Assembly: GCF_018595715.1 (NCBI RefSeq)
Contig: NZ_JAHEOJ010000019.1
Location: forward strand, 62,001 to 126,000
Reading direction: 5' to 3'
Length of the DNA: 64,000 nucleotides
Source: Glaciecola sp. XM2
GTDB lineage: Bacteria; Pseudomonadota; Gammaproteobacteria; Enterobacterales; Alteromonadaceae
Under the pieces are notes generated by a model. The model saw only the letters and a list, made by a program, of their open reading frames with translations, did not search any database and had not been told where the DNA came from. Shown in pieces: positions 7,665-17,333 of the stretch; the stretch's first letter is position 1, and every line of letters begins with the position of its first letter. Position numbers and translations under genes: made by a program.

Positions 7665-8444
7665 ATGAAAAATGATAACCATGATAAACAGCATCAACCA
7701 AGCTACAAAGCCATGCTAGAAGCCGTAGAAGAGTTTGTAGAAAAAGAAGGTAAAAGCTTGCAAGAGGCCTTTCATGCCGCGGAGAAAAAGCTTGAAGAAG
7801 CCACAGAACATAGCAAAGAAAATATCCAGCACGCCAGTGAAACCTTAAAGCACAACTTCAAAACCTTTAGCGATGCTGTAGAAGGTGCTACAGAGGCGTA
7901 TAAAGAACAGTTAAAGTTTGATATGGCCTACTTAAATGAGTCTATGTGGAGCAAGTTTAAAACCCTTGCTAACAATAATACTGCTCAGTTAATCGCATTT
8001 ACGCAAAGTTTACGAGAGCAAGCTGACGCTGTGGTAGATGAAGCCCATTTGACTGCTCACCATGAACATGCACAGTGGGAAAGTGAGCATAAAATGTGGT
8101 TAGATGAAGTGGGTTTTTGGCTGAAAGAGCATGAGCAAGCTTTAAATAAACTTCAATACATTGAGTCAGCGTTGCGTGAGCGGTCTGCCAACTTGTTAGA
8201 TCATGTAAAGGCAATCAAAGCACACGAAGGCGAACAGCGTGAGCATGAAAAAACCATGCGCAAAGTTCAGCAAGACCATACGAGTGAAAAGTTCGCTGAA
8301 GCGGACGAGAAACAAGTCGGTTTGCACGAGCAAGAAGCGAAGGAGCATGCCGCCCAAGCCGAGCTGCATAAAAAGCTTAAAACTCACCATTTAAAATTGA
8401 TGGCGATGGTCAGCATGTTACACAAAGAGGTAACATCGAGTTAA
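7665..8444 (+). CDS. long coiled-coil, His/Glu-rich cytosolic protein
   Basis: This 259-residue protein is almost wholly helical and very rich in Glu, Lys, His and Ala. The start (YKAMLEAVEEFVEKEGKSL) and following amphipathic repeats resemble the helical part of DUF1451-type proteins, but no zinc ribbon is present. It contains about 20 histidines, many as HE, EH or HH, especially in residues 130-250. It has no signal peptide or membrane segment. GAGGTGA stands before ATG 7665, and a perfect CRP palindrome lies upstream. Its neighbours (CbpA chaperone, P-type ATPase, OsmC) suggest a stress or stationary-phase structural role. No enzymatic motif is seen. Confidence 0.72.
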   Translation: MKNDNHDKQHQPSYKAMLEAVEEFVEKEGKSLQEAFHAAEKKLEEATEHSKENIQHASETLKHNFKTFSDAVEGATEAYKEQLKFDMAYLNESMWSKFKTLANNNTAQLIAFTQSLREQADAVVDEAHLTAHHEHAQWESEHKMWLDEVGFWLKEHEQALNKLQYIESALRERSANLLDHVKAIKAHEGEQREHEKTMRKVQQDHTSEKFAEADEKQVGLHEQEAKEHAAQAELHKKLKTHHLKLMAMVSMLHKEVTSS

Positions 8445-8677
8445 TTAGGGCAGGCCCCCAACGCCATATGAAACAGAGAGGTAGTTGTGGCGAGAGCTAC
8501 ATAGCTTTTCACGCTCTTGAGCACGCTTTTGCATTGCAAATTACGTATTTGAGTCGTTGCGAGGGCCTAAAGAATATTGTCGATTACTCGACCTCATCAT
8601 GACATTTATGGTGCTCAATTTTTTGAGTCAAATATTCATGAAAGCTAGCGTATCTAGCTCTATGATGAACCTTTTAT

Positions 8678-11386
8678 TTAGGCGTAGCGTCTTTTTACCG
8701 CCATACGCAACCGCTTCTCTAATTCAATAATAATGAATAAGGCAACCCCGATAGCAATAATCAAAACCCCATCTATAAGCGGAATAGACGCGGTAGCAAA
8801 AACGCTTTGTAACGGCGGTAAATAAGTCATAGCAAACTGCGCAAGCGTAATAATTACTACCACGGTCCATACTATTTTTGTGCCGCGCACGGCTTCCCAA
8901 TTTAAAGCGCTTGCGTAAATGTTGCGAATAAAAAACAGCTGGAAGATTTCCATCACTACCAGGGTATTCAGGGCGATAGTGCGGGCCAATTCAATAGAAT
9001 AACCTCGCTCTATTGCATAATGATATGAGCCAAAAACGCCGCATAGAAATAAAAACGATACTAAAACCACATACCAGATGAGCTCTTTGTTTAAGAGCGG
9101 CTCGTCGCGAGAACGGGGCATGCGTTTCATGGTGGAAGCTTCGGTTGGCTCAAACGCTAAGGCAATCCCTAAGGTGACAGCCGTAATCAGGTTGACCCAC
9201 AAAATCTGAATAGGCGTGATAGGCATCGTCATTCCCAGCAGCAACGCAACAATAATGGTGCTTGCTTCGCCGGCGTTTGTAGGAAGTGTCCAGCTAATGA
9301 CTTTTTTGAGGTTGTCGTATACCGTTCGACCCTCTCGAATAGCAGCCACTATCGAGGCAAAGTTATCATCAGCAAGCACGACATCTGCGGCTTCTTTTGC
9401 CGCCTCACTGCCATTTTTACCCATTGCAATGCCCACATCTGCGCGTTTTAGTGATGGCGCATCGTTTACCCCGTCGCCGGTCATCGCTACGGTCATATTA
9501 TGTGACTGCAATGCCATGACTAGGCGCAATTTATGCTCAGGGCTAGTGCGTGCATATATATCACATTCTAATACGGCCTCTTTTAAGGCTTTATCATCTA
9601 AGCGGTCAATGTCTTCGCCTCTTAGCACCATGTCAGTATTGTTTAAGCCTATTTGTTTCGCTATCGCTGCGGCAGTTTTTGCATGATCGCCGGTGATCAT
9701 CTTCACTTGTATGCCTGCATCATGACATTGTGCAATGGCCTCAATTGCTTCTAGGCGAGGTGGATCAACCATCGCCAACATGCCGACTAACACCAAACCT
9801 TCTTCTAAGTCTTTATGCTCTAAAACATGACGCTCACAATCAATGGGTTTAATCGCCAGGGCTAATAGCCGTTGCCCTCGGCCTGCTACCTCTTCAATCT
9901 GTTGGTTCCAGTAGTGCTCATCAAGTGCCTCTGCGCTGCCATCGGCTGCGCGCTGAGCACTGCACATGGCCAACATGCGTTCAGGTGCGCCTTTGACAAA
10001 TATAAAAGCATGCTCATCGTGGTCATGATGGAGCGTGGCCATAAAACGGTGCTTTGCATCAAATGCAATGGTGTCGGTTAGTTTCCATCCTTCCTGGATA
10101 TCATCCGCATCAGCCCCAAGTTTTGCGCTAAAGGCCAGCAACGCGCCCTCCATTGGGTCACCTTCTACTACCCATGCATCCTTATGCTGGCGTAAAGCTG
10201 CGTCATTGCACAACACCGCGATTTGGGCGAGTTCTTTGGCAATAGGGTTGTTATCAATCGACACCGCTTCGTCGTTTATTGTGACCGAGCCCTTAGGTGA
10301 ATATCCAGTGCCGTCTGCCATCATGCTATAAGCATGGGTAATCGCTTTTACTACCATCATTTGATTACGTGTAAGGGTGCCGGTTTTATCACTGCAAATA
10401 ACTGACACTGAACCTAAGGTTTCTATAGCGGGTAAGTGTCTTACAATGGCATTTCGATGTGCCATTGCCTTTACGCCGATCGCTAGGGTTATGGTTAATA
10501 CCGCGGGCAAGCCTTCAGGAATGGCTGCAACAGAGAGTCCTACTACCGCCATGAACATGTCTGTAAACTCAAACTGTGAGGCAAAGTAAGTAAAGCCAAG
10601 CAGGGCTAATGCAATAACAAAAATAATAAAGGTAAGCCATTTCGCAAACTGGTTCATTTGCGCGACTAAAGGAGTTGTGAGAGGCTCTACTTTTGCCAAT
10701 AATCCACTTATTCGTCCAAGTTCGGTTTGTTGACCGCTTGCCACAACAAGCGCTTTGCCCTTGCCGCTAGTAACTAGAGTACCTGAAAATGCCATCGACA
10801 CTCGGTCACCCAATGCGCTTTGTTTGCTTACTGATTCTGTGTCTTTGTCCACAGGCATAGATTCGCCGGTTAGAATGGCCTCTTGAATCGATAGGCCATG
10901 TGAAGAAATGATTCGAAGGTCAGCGGCGACTTTATCGCCCGCCTCTAAGAGCACCACATCACCGGGTACGAGTTGCTCTCCATCTATATTCACCCGCTGC
11001 CCGTCTCTTAGCACATTGGCTTTTGGTGCTAATATTTGTCGAATAGCGTCAAGTGCTTGCTCGGCCTTGCCTTCCTGCACATAACCAACCAAAGCATTAA
11101 TTAGCACAACGGCTAAAATGACAAGTGTATCGGCAATATGCCCAAGTGCTGTGGTGACCAGTGCACAAGCGATTAATACGTATATGAGAATATTATGAAA
11201 TTGGGCGAGAAATCTCAGTAGTGGATGAGTTTTTTGGCCTCGACTGAGTACGTTTTCGCCGTACTCGTCCAAGCGTTTTTGGGCTTCATTTTGGGAAAGT
11301 CCAGAGACGCTGCAGTTAAGCATGTTTAAGGTTTCTTGAACACTCATTGAATGCCAAGGTGTTTGCTCAAGGCCTTTGTCTTGCAT
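8678..11386 (-). CDS. P-type cation-transporting ATPase (P2/PMA-SERCA type)
   Basis: The 902-residue integral membrane pump has every hallmark of P2-type ATPases. It has a cation-ATPase N-terminal domain, the TGES loop (173-176), PEGLP in helix M4 (290-294), phosphorylation site DKTGTLT with D333, an ATP-binding KGAPE motif, and the hinge GDGVNDAPSLK. Six C-terminal helices follow from about residue 700. PEGLP and overall similarity point to calcium or another alkali/alkaline-earth cation, not a heavy metal, since no CPC motif or metal-binding head is present. The exact ion cannot be read from sequence. Similar genes accompany low-oxygen/PHA clusters in other Proteobacteria. Confidence 0.92.
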   Translation of the reverse strand: MQDKGLEQTPWHSMSVQETLNMLNCSVSGLSQNEAQKRLDEYGENVLSRGQKTHPLLRFLAQFHNILIYVLIACALVTTALGHIADTLVILAVVLINALVGYVQEGKAEQALDAIRQILAPKANVLRDGQRVNIDGEQLVPGDVVLLEAGDKVAADLRIISSHGLSIQEAILTGESMPVDKDTESVSKQSALGDRVSMAFSGTLVTSGKGKALVVASGQQTELGRISGLLAKVEPLTTPLVAQMNQFAKWLTFIIFVIALALLGFTYFASQFEFTDMFMAVVGLSVAAIPEGLPAVLTITLAIGVKAMAHRNAIVRHLPAIETLGSVSVICSDKTGTLTRNQMMVVKAITHAYSMMADGTGYSPKGSVTINDEAVSIDNNPIAKELAQIAVLCNDAALRQHKDAWVVEGDPMEGALLAFSAKLGADADDIQEGWKLTDTIAFDAKHRFMATLHHDHDEHAFIFVKGAPERMLAMCSAQRAADGSAEALDEHYWNQQIEEVAGRGQRLLALAIKPIDCERHVLEHKDLEEGLVLVGMLAMVDPPRLEAIEAIAQCHDAGIQVKMITGDHAKTAAAIAKQIGLNNTDMVLRGEDIDRLDDKALKEAVLECDIYARTSPEHKLRLVMALQSHNMTVAMTGDGVNDAPSLKRADVGIAMGKNGSEAAKEAADVVLADDNFASIVAAIREGRTVYDNLKKVISWTLPTNAGEASTIIVALLLGMTMPITPIQILWVNLITAVTLGIALAFEPTEASTMKRMPRSRDEPLLNKELIWYVVLVSFLFLCGVFGSYHYAIERGYSIELARTIALNTLVVMEIFQLFFIRNIYASALNWEAVRGTKIVWTVVVIITLAQFAMTYLPPLQSVFATASIPLIDGVLIIAIGVALFIIIELEKRLRMAVKRRYA

Positions 11387-11445
11387 TTTTCTCTCTAGCG
11401 TTGTTTAGCTTTCTTATTACGCTAGCAAAAGATTACGATGAGTTT

Positions 11446-11459
11446 TTAACCTATATCAA
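11446..11459. promoter_or_regulatory. weak FNR-like site ahead of ATPase and osmC-like genes
   Basis: TTAACCTATATCAA keeps one good half (ATCAA) of TTGAT-N4-ATCAA and two mismatches in the other. It lies in the divergent region of the ATPase and OsmC-like genes. A separate imperfect hairpin, CTAGCG/CGCTAG (11395-11425), is next to the ATPase start. Both are tentative. Confidence 0.22.
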
Positions 11460-11549
11460 AAAAACGACAGATTAATTTCGTTACTATCTCACCAATTCTA
11501 TACAAAATCTCAATTCACACTATCCATTCATACCCTTTTAGGAGAAATC

Positions 11550-11990
11550 ATGCAGTCTTTACCCCATCATTATCATGTAAATGCAGTTGGCAAATCTGAT
11601 AATACCCTCGATGTTAAAATTGAAAATGTAGAGGCACTAGCGGTAGCCGCGCCCGCGCAGTTCGGTGGTCCCGGCGATAAATGGTCACCAGAGGACTTTT
11701 TTATGGCGTCTATTTCGAGCTGCTTGATTTTGTCATTTAAAGCCATCGCAAGAGCGTCAAAGTTTGAGTGGATGTCTATTCAGTGCAATTCAACGGGCAC
11801 TTTAGATAGGATTGAAGGTAAAAGTCAGTTCACTGAAGTGGTTAGCGAAGTAAAGCTAGTAATAGCGCAAGGTGAGAGCATTGAAAAAGCGGAGCGTTTG
11901 CTGCATAAGGCCGACAGTAGTTGCTTGGTGGCCAATTCGGTCAAGTGCAAACTCAGCTTAAACATTCTTGAAATTTCGTTTAAGGAGTAA
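11550..11990 (+). CDS. OsmC-family thiol peroxidase-like protein
   Basis: The 146-residue protein follows the OsmC/Ohr fold: the glycine-rich FGGPGDKWSPEDFFMAS loop, then SSCLILSFKAIA with the first catalytic Cys, and the second Cys in ADSSCLVANSVKC. Such proteins reduce hydroperoxides with two redox cysteines in the cytoplasm. The sequence is nearer to the YhfA/general OsmC branch than to Ohr, since it has CLVANS rather than the Ohr CPYS motif. AGGAG precedes ATG 11550. It is divergent from the ATPase and followed by the PHA-synthase gene. Confidence 0.85.
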   Translation: MQSLPHHYHVNAVGKSDNTLDVKIENVEALAVAAPAQFGGPGDKWSPEDFFMASISSCLILSFKAIARASKFEWMSIQCNSTGTLDRIEGKSQFTEVVSEVKLVIAQGESIEKAERLLHKADSSCLVANSVKCKLSLNILEISFKE

Positions 11991-12167
11991 CGTTTTGAAT
12001 TGACGGTTGAGCGTCGCCGTGGGGCGTTCGCATGAACATTGTGGGCAGCCACATCGATGTGCGGGCAGTCCCAATTGTTGGCAATACGGCCACCATGCTA
12101 CTTTACACTCACATCATCCTCTTTTATGCGGCAGAGCAATATGCTGCTGCCCAGCTAAGGCTTCAGA

Positions 12168-13901
12168 ATGAAAAACGAAGAATCTCAGCAACAGATCATG
12201 GACAAATTTTTACACGCAAATGTGGCTAAGTTAACCGCAGGTCTTTCTCCAAGCGCCTTATTAGAGGCTTATTCGGACTGGGCGGTACATCTAGCATCAT
12301 CTCCGGGTAAACGCCTGCAGTTAATAGAAAAAGCAGCCCGCAAAGCGGCTCGGTTGGGTACGTTTGCAAGCACGTGTGCGCACAAGCAAAGTTCAGCTCA
12401 AGCCTGCATTGAGCCAATGCCTTTTGACAAACGCTTTAGCGGCGATGCTTGGCAAAAATGGCCGTATAATGTGATTTATCAATCATTTTTGTTTAACCAG
12501 CAATGGTGGTCTAACGCGACCACCGGTGTTAATGGGGTCACCCAGCAGCACGAAAATGTCATGGAATTTGTTACGCGGCAAATATTAGACGTATTTTCGC
12601 CCTCAAATTATTTGCTAACTAATCCTGAGTTAATTGAACAAACCCAAAAAGAAGCGGGTCAAAACCTTATTCGAGGTGCAAATAATTTCGTAGAAGATAT
12701 GCAAAGCGTCATTGCGAACAAACCGCCTAGCGAGGTAGAGGGTTTTCGTGTGGGCAAAGAGCTCGCGATTACGCCGGGCAAAGTGGTGTATCGCAACCGG
12801 TTGATAGAGCTCATTCAATACAGTCCCACTACAAAAGAAGTTCGCCCAGAGCCAATCCTAATTGTGCCGGCGTGGATCATGAAGTACTACATCTTAGATT
12901 TATCACCTAACAATTCGTTGGTGAAATACTTAACTGAGCAAGGTTTTACGGTGTTCATGGTGTCGTGGAAAAACCCTGACATTGATGATCGCGATATGGG
13001 CATGCCAGACTATCGTAAACTGGGCGTGATGGCTGCGCTTGATGCCATTGGTATAATTTGCGGTGACACTAAAGTACATGGTGTAGGCTATTGTTTAGGT
13101 GGCACCTTGCTCTCGATTGCGGCAGCTACAATGGCAAGAGACGCAGATGAAAGGTTTGCCTCACTGTCGCTATTTGCAGCGCAAGTTGATTTTACGCAAG
13201 CAGGTGAGTTGATGCTATTTATCAACGAAAGCCAAGTGAGCTTTTTAGAAGATATGATGTGGGAGCAAGGCTACTTAGACGCTAAACAAATGGCAGGGGC
13301 CTTTCAATTGTTGCGTTCTAATGATTTGATTTGGTCGCGCGTGGTGCATGATTATCTCATGGGAAAGCGCGCTGAAATAAACGACTTAATGGCATGGAAC
13401 CTCGATACCACACGTATGCCATATAAAATGCATTCGCAATATTTGCGCAAACTCTTTCTTAATAACGACTTATCAGAAGGGCGGTATACGGTCGACGATG
13501 TACCTATTTCTGTGACTGATATTAGGGTTCCTATATTTGTGGTGGGTACTGAGAAAGATCATGTTGCGCCATGGCATTCTGTTTATAAATTCCATCGTTT
13601 GTGTGACACCGATGTCACCTTTTTACTAACCAGTGGTGGTCACAATGCCGGCATTGTATGTGAACCTGGGCACCCGCGAAGACACTATCAGGTCGCCACT
13701 ACCTTAAAAGAAGATAACTATACTGACCCTGACACTTGGGCGGCGCATCAACCGCGTAAAGAGGGTTCGTGGTGGTCGGAGTTTTCCCAATGGCTGCATG
13801 AGCGCTCAGGCACGATGTGCAAACCGCCACAGATGGGTGCTCCTAAGAAACAGCTCCCGGTTTTGTGTGATGCACCAGGAACGTATGTAATGCAAAAATA
13901 G
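12168..13901 (+). CDS. phaC: poly(3-hydroxyalkanoate) synthase family protein (PhaC, class I-like)
   Basis: The 577-residue alpha/beta hydrolase has the PhaC N-terminal domain (about 90-260, with PRPILIVPAW-type strand seen here as EPILIVPAWI and NNSLVKYL) and the lipase-like box GYCLGG with nucleophile Cys309, which replaces Ser as in true PHA synthases. The other catalytic residues are visible as D464 in TEKDHVAPWH and H492 in SGGHNAG. It should polymerise hydroxyacyl-CoA onto granules. No phaA, phaB or phasin gene lies nearby; instead a MaoC-phosphotransacetylase fusion and acetate kinase follow. This arrangement is typical of a second, low-oxygen-linked PhaC paralogue in several Proteobacteria. 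Confidence 0.9.
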   Translation: MKNEESQQQIMDKFLHANVAKLTAGLSPSALLEAYSDWAVHLASSPGKRLQLIEKAARKAARLGTFASTCAHKQSSAQACIEPMPFDKRFSGDAWQKWPYNVIYQSFLFNQQWWSNATTGVNGVTQQHENVMEFVTRQILDVFSPSNYLLTNPELIEQTQKEAGQNLIRGANNFVEDMQSVIANKPPSEVEGFRVGKELAITPGKVVYRNRLIELIQYSPTTKEVRPEPILIVPAWIMKYYILDLSPNNSLVKYLTEQGFTVFMVSWKNPDIDDRDMGMPDYRKLGVMAALDAIGIICGDTKVHGVGYCLGGTLLSIAAATMARDADERFASLSLFAAQVDFTQAGELMLFINESQVSFLEDMMWEQGYLDAKQMAGAFQLLRSNDLIWSRVVHDYLMGKRAEINDLMAWNLDTTRMPYKMHSQYLRKLFLNNDLSEGRYTVDDVPISVTDIRVPIFVVGTEKDHVAPWHSVYKFHRLCDTDVTFLLTSGGHNAGIVCEPGHPRRHYQVATTLKEDNYTDPDTWAAHQPRKEGSWWSEFSQWLHERSGTMCKPPQMGAPKKQLPVLCDAPGTYVMQK

Positions 13902-14045
13902 CTGTTGCTGACGCTAAACGGTTCATTCAAATAGGCTAGGAGTCAATATTAAATGGTATTCTCGAAGATAAAATTGGATGCTGTTTACTACGTTACCGCA
14001 TAAAGTTGAATGTGTTGCCGCATATTACCTAGCTTAGGAGCTAAG

Positions 14046-15440
14046 ATGGAATACATCGAAAACAAAACCTTTGATGAAATAGAGGTTGGAGATACTGCAG
14101 AGCTTACGCGAGAGTTAAAGCCTCAAGATATTGAGCTTTTTGCGGTCATGTCGGGAGATGTCAATCCGGCGCACGTGGATCATGAGTATGCAAAAGACGA
14201 TATCTTTCATAAAGTCATTGCCCATGGAATGTGGGGCGGGGCGCTTATTTCTGCCCTTTTAGGCACGCAGTTACCTGGTCCGGGCACCATCTATTTGAAC
14301 CAGTCTTTGAGCTTTCGCCGACCAGTGGGCCTGGGTGACAAGGTGCTGGTGCGAGTCACCGTCAAAGAAAAGAACCTTGAAAAACGCAAAGTGCTACTTG
14401 ATTGTGAATGCATTAATCAGGCAGGTGAGCTGGTGATTAAAGGGCAAGCAGAGGTGATTGCACCAAGTGAAAAAGTGCGCCGTCCTAGAGTAATGTTGCC
14501 AGAAGTACATTTGCATGAGCGTGGTGCGCATTATCAAAAACTGCTCGACAGCACCAAAGACCTGGTGCCTATTAAAGTTGCCGTGGTGCACCCTTGCGAT
14601 GAGTTGTCATTAATGGGGGCAATAGAAGCTAAGAATAAGGGCGTTATTGAGCCTATTTTAATTGGCCCAAAAGACAAAATCGAAGCGGTGGCCCGCGAGT
14701 GCGGATGCGCCTTAGATGGAATTGAAATACTCGACGTCGCTCATAGTCATGCTGCGGCCGAGGCAGCAGTCAAGCGAGTGCGTGATAAGAAAGTTCAAGC
14801 CCTGATGAAAGGAAAGTTGCATACCGACGAACTGATGCAGGCGGTAGTCAATAAAGTGCACGGCATCCGCACTGAACGCAGGATGAGTCATATATTTGCT
14901 TTAGATGTCCCAACCTATCATAAACCGCTGTTTGTGACCGATGCCGCTATCAATATTTCTCCAGATCTCAATACCAAGCGCGATATTGTGCAAAACGCAA
15001 TAGACTTGCTTCATGCCTTAGGTATTGAAATGCCAAAAGTTGGTATTTTGGCTGCGGTAGAAACCGTTAACGCAAAAATGGCATCAACATTAGATGCCGC
15101 CGCGCTATGTAAAATGGCAGATCGCAAGCAGATAACAGGCGGCTTGTTAGATGGTCCCCTTGCTTTTGACAATGCCATATCAAAAGCGGCAGCGGCTACT
15201 AAAGAGTTAGAATCTGATGTGGCAGGAGATGTAGACATCATGCTCGCCCCCGACTTAGAAGCAGGCAATATGATAGCCAAGCAGCTTATCTACCTCGCGG
15301 GAGCAGAGTCAGCAGGGATTGTACTAGGGGCATCGGTACCCATTATATTGACTAGCCGCGCAGATGGCATTCTCTCGCGCCTAGCATCCTGCGTGCTTGC
15401 CCAGCGCTATGTTGACTTTCACACTAACAAACAAGTCTGA
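14046..15440 (+). CDS. bifunctional MaoC enoyl-CoA hydratase / phosphate acyltransferase
   Basis: This 464-residue fusion has an N-terminal hot-dog MaoC domain (about 5-140). Its hydratase motif includes D-x4-H (DVNPAHVDHEYA) and HGMWGGALISALLG. A C-terminal phosphate acetyl/butyryl-transferase domain (about 165-460) contains VAVVHPCDELSL, ending in GAESAGIVLGASVPIILTSR. It should hydrate enoyl-CoA and exchange acyl-CoA for acyl-phosphate, feeding the next gene, a kinase that yields ATP. ATG 14046 is chosen because TTAGGAG (14033-14039) precedes it; an upstream in-frame start has none. It ends eight bases before ackA. The specificity (acetyl versus butyryl/propionyl) is undecided. Confidence 0.9.
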   Translation: MEYIENKTFDEIEVGDTAELTRELKPQDIELFAVMSGDVNPAHVDHEYAKDDIFHKVIAHGMWGGALISALLGTQLPGPGTIYLNQSLSFRRPVGLGDKVLVRVTVKEKNLEKRKVLLDCECINQAGELVIKGQAEVIAPSEKVRRPRVMLPEVHLHERGAHYQKLLDSTKDLVPIKVAVVHPCDELSLMGAIEAKNKGVIEPILIGPKDKIEAVARECGCALDGIEILDVAHSHAAAEAAVKRVRDKKVQALMKGKLHTDELMQAVVNKVHGIRTERRMSHIFALDVPTYHKPLFVTDAAINISPDLNTKRDIVQNAIDLLHALGIEMPKVGILAAVETVNAKMASTLDAAALCKMADRKQITGGLLDGPLAFDNAISKAAAATKELESDVAGDVDIMLAPDLEAGNMIAKQLIYLAGAESAGIVLGASVPIILTSRADGILSRLASCVLAQRYVDFHTNKQV

Positions 15441-15448
15441 GACACAAT

Positions 15449-16633
15449 ATGAGCGATGCTATTTTAGTCATTAATGCCGGGTCCTCTAGCATAAAGTTTG
15501 CGCTTTATAGCGTCGATGCAGCGCAACTTGCGATGCAACTTAAAGGCAAAGTCGCCAATATTGGCTTATCTCCGCGAGTCACTGTAACAAACGGGCAAGG
15601 AACACCGCTTAAGGTAGATAAAGAGTTTAGACTTAAGCAAAGTACCTCTCATGAAGATATTATTCAGTCTTTGTTGACGTGGTTACATCATCAGGATAAT
15701 CATTTTAATGTTATTGGTGTAGGGCATCGTGTAGTTCACGGTGGTGTGTCATTTACTGGAGCCACGCAAATTGACGCCAAGGTGGCAAAGCAACTTCAAT
15801 CGCTTATCCCTCTTGCACCTTTGCATCAAGGCCACAACTTAGCTGCAGTAGAGGCAGTCAATAAATGGGCCCCAGAACTCGCGCAGGTCGCTTGTTTTGA
15901 TACAAGCTTTCATCGCACTCAAGATGAACTATCAACATTGTTTGCCTTACCTAGAAAGCTGACAGAGCAGGGTATCATTCGCTATGGCTTTCATGGCTTA
16001 TCTTATGAATATATTGCCAGTCAATTACCTCACGTTTTAACTGATAATTACGATGGACGTATTGTGGTGGCGCATTTAGGTAATGGCGCAAGCATGTGCG
16101 CGCTCAGTAAGCGAAAAAGCGTTGCCACCAGCATGGGGTTTACTGCATTAGACGGCTTAATGATGGGGCAACGCTGCGGCTCTTTAGATGCCGGCGTCAT
16201 CTTATATTTAATGCAGCATCAGCAAATGAGTGCGCACGCTATAGAACATATGTTGTATCAAGAGTCCGGCTTACTGGGTGTCTCTGGTATCACTAGCGAT
16301 ATGCAAGCGCTATTAGACAGCAGCGATGCTAATGCTAAGCAAGCCGTGGCCCTATTTTGTTATCGGGCAGCTCGCGAGCTCACTTCACTAGCATGCGCTA
16401 ATAATGGGTTGGACGCGATTGTGTTTACCGGTGGAATGGGTGAAAACTCAGCCGTTGTGCGCAATAAAATTTGTGAGCATTTGAACTGGCTAAATGTTGC
16501 TCTCGATACGCAAGCAAATCGCGATAACGCATCTGTTATTCATAGCGATAAAAGCGCAGTTGAGGTGCTTGTGATACCCACCAACGAAGAGTTGGTCATT
16601 GCCCGTTCAACACAAAGCGTGCTGTCTCCATGA
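15449..16633 (+). CDS. ackA: acetate (acyl) kinase
   Basis: The 394-residue ASKHA-fold kinase shows the acetate-kinase signature LVINAGSSSIKFALY (residues 5-19), the substrate region GHRVVHGG, HLGNGASMCA (phosphate loop), and FTGGMGENSAVVR near the C terminus. It converts acyl-phosphate plus ADP to acid plus ATP. With the fused phosphotransacetylase directly upstream it forms an overflow or fermentative ATP-yielding pair. Length is normal. Its last four bases overlap the methyltransferase start (ATGA). Confidence 0.93.
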   Translation: MSDAILVINAGSSSIKFALYSVDAAQLAMQLKGKVANIGLSPRVTVTNGQGTPLKVDKEFRLKQSTSHEDIIQSLLTWLHHQDNHFNVIGVGHRVVHGGVSFTGATQIDAKVAKQLQSLIPLAPLHQGHNLAAVEAVNKWAPELAQVACFDTSFHRTQDELSTLFALPRKLTEQGIIRYGFHGLSYEYIASQLPHVLTDNYDGRIVVAHLGNGASMCALSKRKSVATSMGFTALDGLMMGQRCGSLDAGVILYLMQHQQMSAHAIEHMLYQESGLLGVSGITSDMQALLDSSDANAKQAVALFCYRAARELTSLACANNGLDAIVFTGGMGENSAVVRNKICEHLNWLNVALDTQANRDNASVIHSDKSAVEVLVIPTNEELVIARSTQSVLSP

Positions 16634-17319
16634 TAACTAACTGGCTTGCTACCTCGTCGTTTTTCATTACGCGATTGCAGTTGCAAGCCTTACGGCCTTT
16701 TTTTTATAAAGTGTTGAGTACTCATAGGCCTTTTTCGTACTATCGAAGGGTGTTTTATCATAACCAAAATGCGGCAGCTGTGCTCGATAGTTTGAAGGGC
16801 AAAAAGCTCGTTGATGTCGGATGCGGCTACACCCCTTATTTCTCTGATTCTATGTTTACAGCTTGCGCGTTAAAGGGCATCGACTTTTACGGCATCGATC
16901 CGATTATTCAACATAATGTCGTTATTGATCACACCGATGCGATGTTTTCTTTGTTTAGCAGCGGTCAGGGCTCGTTTCACACAAAGCCAGCATCGAGTGA
17001 AAAAGCGCTGCATGCAACCGCTGACAATTTACCCTTTGCCGATGGCGAGATGGATGCCATCTTAAGCTGTTGGTTGATGTTTATTTGGATTGATGATGAA
17101 CAAGAATTACTAAAGATATTTACGGAGTTTTATCGAGTGTTAAAAAAGGGCGGAACGGTCACCCTTTACCCTATGCCAGATTGGTCATGCATTTCGATTA
17201 CATCCAGCAGTTTGCAGTCACTGTTGCGCAGGTTCAGCGTGCAGCAAACCTTTGTCTTTGTGCCTTTTAATGCTATTTATCCTCCGGCCAATCAGATCAC
17301 ATTAACCAAAATAGATTAG
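16630..17319 (+). CDS. class I SAM-dependent methyltransferase, substrate unknown
   Basis: The 229-residue protein has the SAM-binding motif I KLVDVGCGYTPYF at about residues 58-70. A second acidic strand follows (FYGIDPII), then ADNLPFADGEMDAILSCW as motif II/III and a later FYRVLKKGGTVTL strand. The N-terminal 30 residues are hydrophobic/aromatic and may bind membrane. The C terminus lacks the usual extra strands, so the protein is at the short end for this class. It overlaps ackA by four bases and is probably translationally coupled. Its placement with PHA and acetate genes does not reveal the substrate. Confidence 0.78.
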   Translation: MITNWLATSSFFITRLQLQALRPFFYKVLSTHRPFSYYRRVFYHNQNAAAVLDSLKGKKLVDVGCGYTPYFSDSMFTACALKGIDFYGIDPIIQHNVVIDHTDAMFSLFSSGQGSFHTKPASSEKALHATADNLPFADGEMDAILSCWLMFIWIDDEQELLKIFTEFYRVLKKGGTVTLYPMPDWSCISITSSSLQSLLRRFSVQQTFVFVPFNAIYPPANQITLTKID

Positions 17320-17333
17320 CCAGCTAACTAGAC

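Noticed and set aside
8445-8677. gap after the coiled-coil gene, checked for a terminator or RNA gene
   Set aside because: No convincing stem-loop followed by T-run and no tRNA-like structure.
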